Assembly: GCA_021162155.1 (NCBI GenBank)
Contig: JAGGZF010000011.1
Coordinates: forward strand, 1-6,118
DNA: 6,118 bases
Reading direction: 5' to 3'
Origin: a bacterium
Lineage (GTDB): Bacteria > Patescibacteriota > Minisyncoccia > UBA6257
Of the stretch, positions 5,397 to 6,118 are shown piece after piece; positions within the stretch are counted from its first letter, which is position 1, and each line of letters starts with the position of its first letter. The position numbers were made by a program, and so were the translations under genes. The notes below the pieces were generated by a model, which did not search any database, was not told where the DNA came from, and worked only from the letters and a program-made list of their open reading frames with translations.

Positions 5397-6118
5397 ATGT
5401 ATTTTACTCATCTCCATGTCCATAGTCACTATTCTTTGTTAGATGGAATGAGCAAAATAGATGAGTTGGTGGATTTGGCTCAGCAGATGAATTTAGATGC
5501 ATTAGCCCTGACAGATCATGGAGTGTTACACGGGGCTATTGAGTTTTATAAGAAAGCGCGAAAAAAGGGCATTAAACCTATTATAGGCTGTGAGGTGTAT
5601 TTAGCTCCCCGCTCCTTGTATGATAAAAGACCCAAAATAGATACTAAACTTTCTCATTTAGTTTTATTGGCTAAAGATTTTACCGGATATCAGAATTTAT
5701 TAAAACTAGTAACTATAGGAGAATTAGAAGGATTTTATTACAAACCCAGAATAGATAAAAAAGTATTACGGGAACACAGCGAAGGTCTTATAGGTCTTTC
5801 TGCCTGTTTAAAAGGAGAGATTCCTCAAGCGATTTTAGCCAAGAAGTATTCCAAGGCAAAAGAGTTAATAAAAGAATATCAGGATATTTTTGGTCCTGAT
5901 GATTTTTATTTGGAGTTGCAAGATCATTTAGAAATACCAGAGCAACGAGAAGTTAATAAAAAACTTCTTCAGTTATCTGAAGAAATGAAAGTAAAGGCAG
6001 TGGTTACTTGCGATAGTCATTATCCCAGAAAAGAAGATAAAAGAGTGCACGATGTTTTTTTGGCTATTCAAACAGGGACAGGAATAGATGATGAGGAAAG
6101 ATTAAGGATGACTCAAAC
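5397..6118 (+). CDS. dnaE: DNA polymerase III alpha subunit, N-terminal PHP domain (partial)
   Basis: DnaE is the replicative polymerase subunit. The 240 residues in the window are the PHP domain and the start of the polymerase part; the gene runs off the right edge. The start MYFTHLHVHSHYSLLDG is typical of the family. Candidate metal ligands of the PHP site all look present: His7 and His9 (HLHVH), Asp16, Asp40 and His41 (LTDHG), Glu66 (GCEVY), His87 (SHLVLLAKDFTGYQNL), Cys137 (LSACLKGEIP), Asp206 and His208 (CDSHY). This resembles Thermus-type DnaE, where PHP is a metal-dependent 3'-5' proofreading nuclease, and differs from the degenerate E. coli site. The segment YYKPRIDKKVLREHSEGLIGLSACL and the later VHDVFLAIQTG are also standard DnaE. 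No Shine-Dalgarno site precedes the ATG; TATTAT (5388-5393) and TATATT (5391-5396) sit right against it, so the message may be leaderless. DnaE1 versus another DnaE-type paralogue cannot be decided from this part. Confidence 0.95.
   Translation, partial: MYFTHLHVHSHYSLLDGMSKIDELVDLAQQMNLDALALTDHGVLHGAIEFYKKARKKGIKPIIGCEVYLAPRSLYDKRPKIDTKLSHLVLLAKDFTGYQNLLKLVTIGELEGFYYKPRIDKKVLREHSEGLIGLSACLKGEIPQAILAKKYSKAKELIKEYQDIFGPDDFYLELQDHLEIPEQREVNKKLLQLSEEMKVKAVVTCDSHYPRKEDKRVHDVFLAIQTGTGIDDEERLRMTQ

Noticed and set aside
1..6118. TGA read as glycine (SR1/Gracilibacteria code)
   Set aside because: rplK and tmk end at TGA exactly where the families end, and no in-frame TGA occurs within conserved parts.
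1..6118. Novel defence, mobile or CRISPR system
   Set aside because: Every gene is a recognised housekeeping gene, spacers are short, and no repeat arrays, transposase or integrase remains, tRNA genes or att-like repeats are visible.

Overview
The window is a compact, AT-rich piece of a bacterial chromosome. It carries seven housekeeping genes and I see no mobile element, RNA gene, CRISPR array or phage gene. TGA acts as stop at the conserved ends of rplK and tmk, so codes that read TGA as glycine or tryptophan do not apply. The small intergenic gaps, the FAD-dependent thymidylate synthase in place of ThyA as seen here, the scattered single housekeeping genes, and an rplK that is not followed by rplA suggest a small-genome lineage such as Patescibacteria/CPR, possibly a parcubacterial group. 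That placement is inference and is not proven by the sequence.

Layout from left to right. Positions 1-263 (+) hold the 3' end of rplK (ribosomal protein L11), followed at 288-312 by a strong hairpin terminator that can work in both directions. Positions 329-2050 (-) hold a two-gene operon, tmk then thyX, which makes dTDP from dUMP in two consecutive steps. The genes are 3 nt apart, both have perfect Shine-Dalgarno sequences, and a good sigma70-type promoter lies upstream. Positions 2176-3678 (+) hold gatB, transcribed away from tmk and without gatC or gatA beside it. Positions 3714-5302 (-) hold rnhB then miaA, 5 nt apart and convergent with gatB. From 5397 to the right edge (+) runs the N-terminal PHP part of dnaE (DNA polymerase III alpha), divergent from rnhB. 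No stretch over 300 bases lacks a gene. The gap at 3679-3713 holds no convincing terminator.

The genes serve DNA precursor supply (thyX, tmk), replication and RNA removal from DNA (dnaE, rnhB), tRNA modification and charging (miaA, gatB) and the ribosome (rplK). I find no new multi-gene system. The points most worth a second look are these: a ThyX whose RHR signature reads RSR and is followed by a 5-residue insertion; a sharp split between genes with perfect Shine-Dalgarno sites (tmk, thyX) and genes with none (gatB, dnaE, rnhB, miaA), gatB looking nearly leaderless; a perfect 18-bp palindrome between rnhB and dnaE; and the absence of rplA after rplK.
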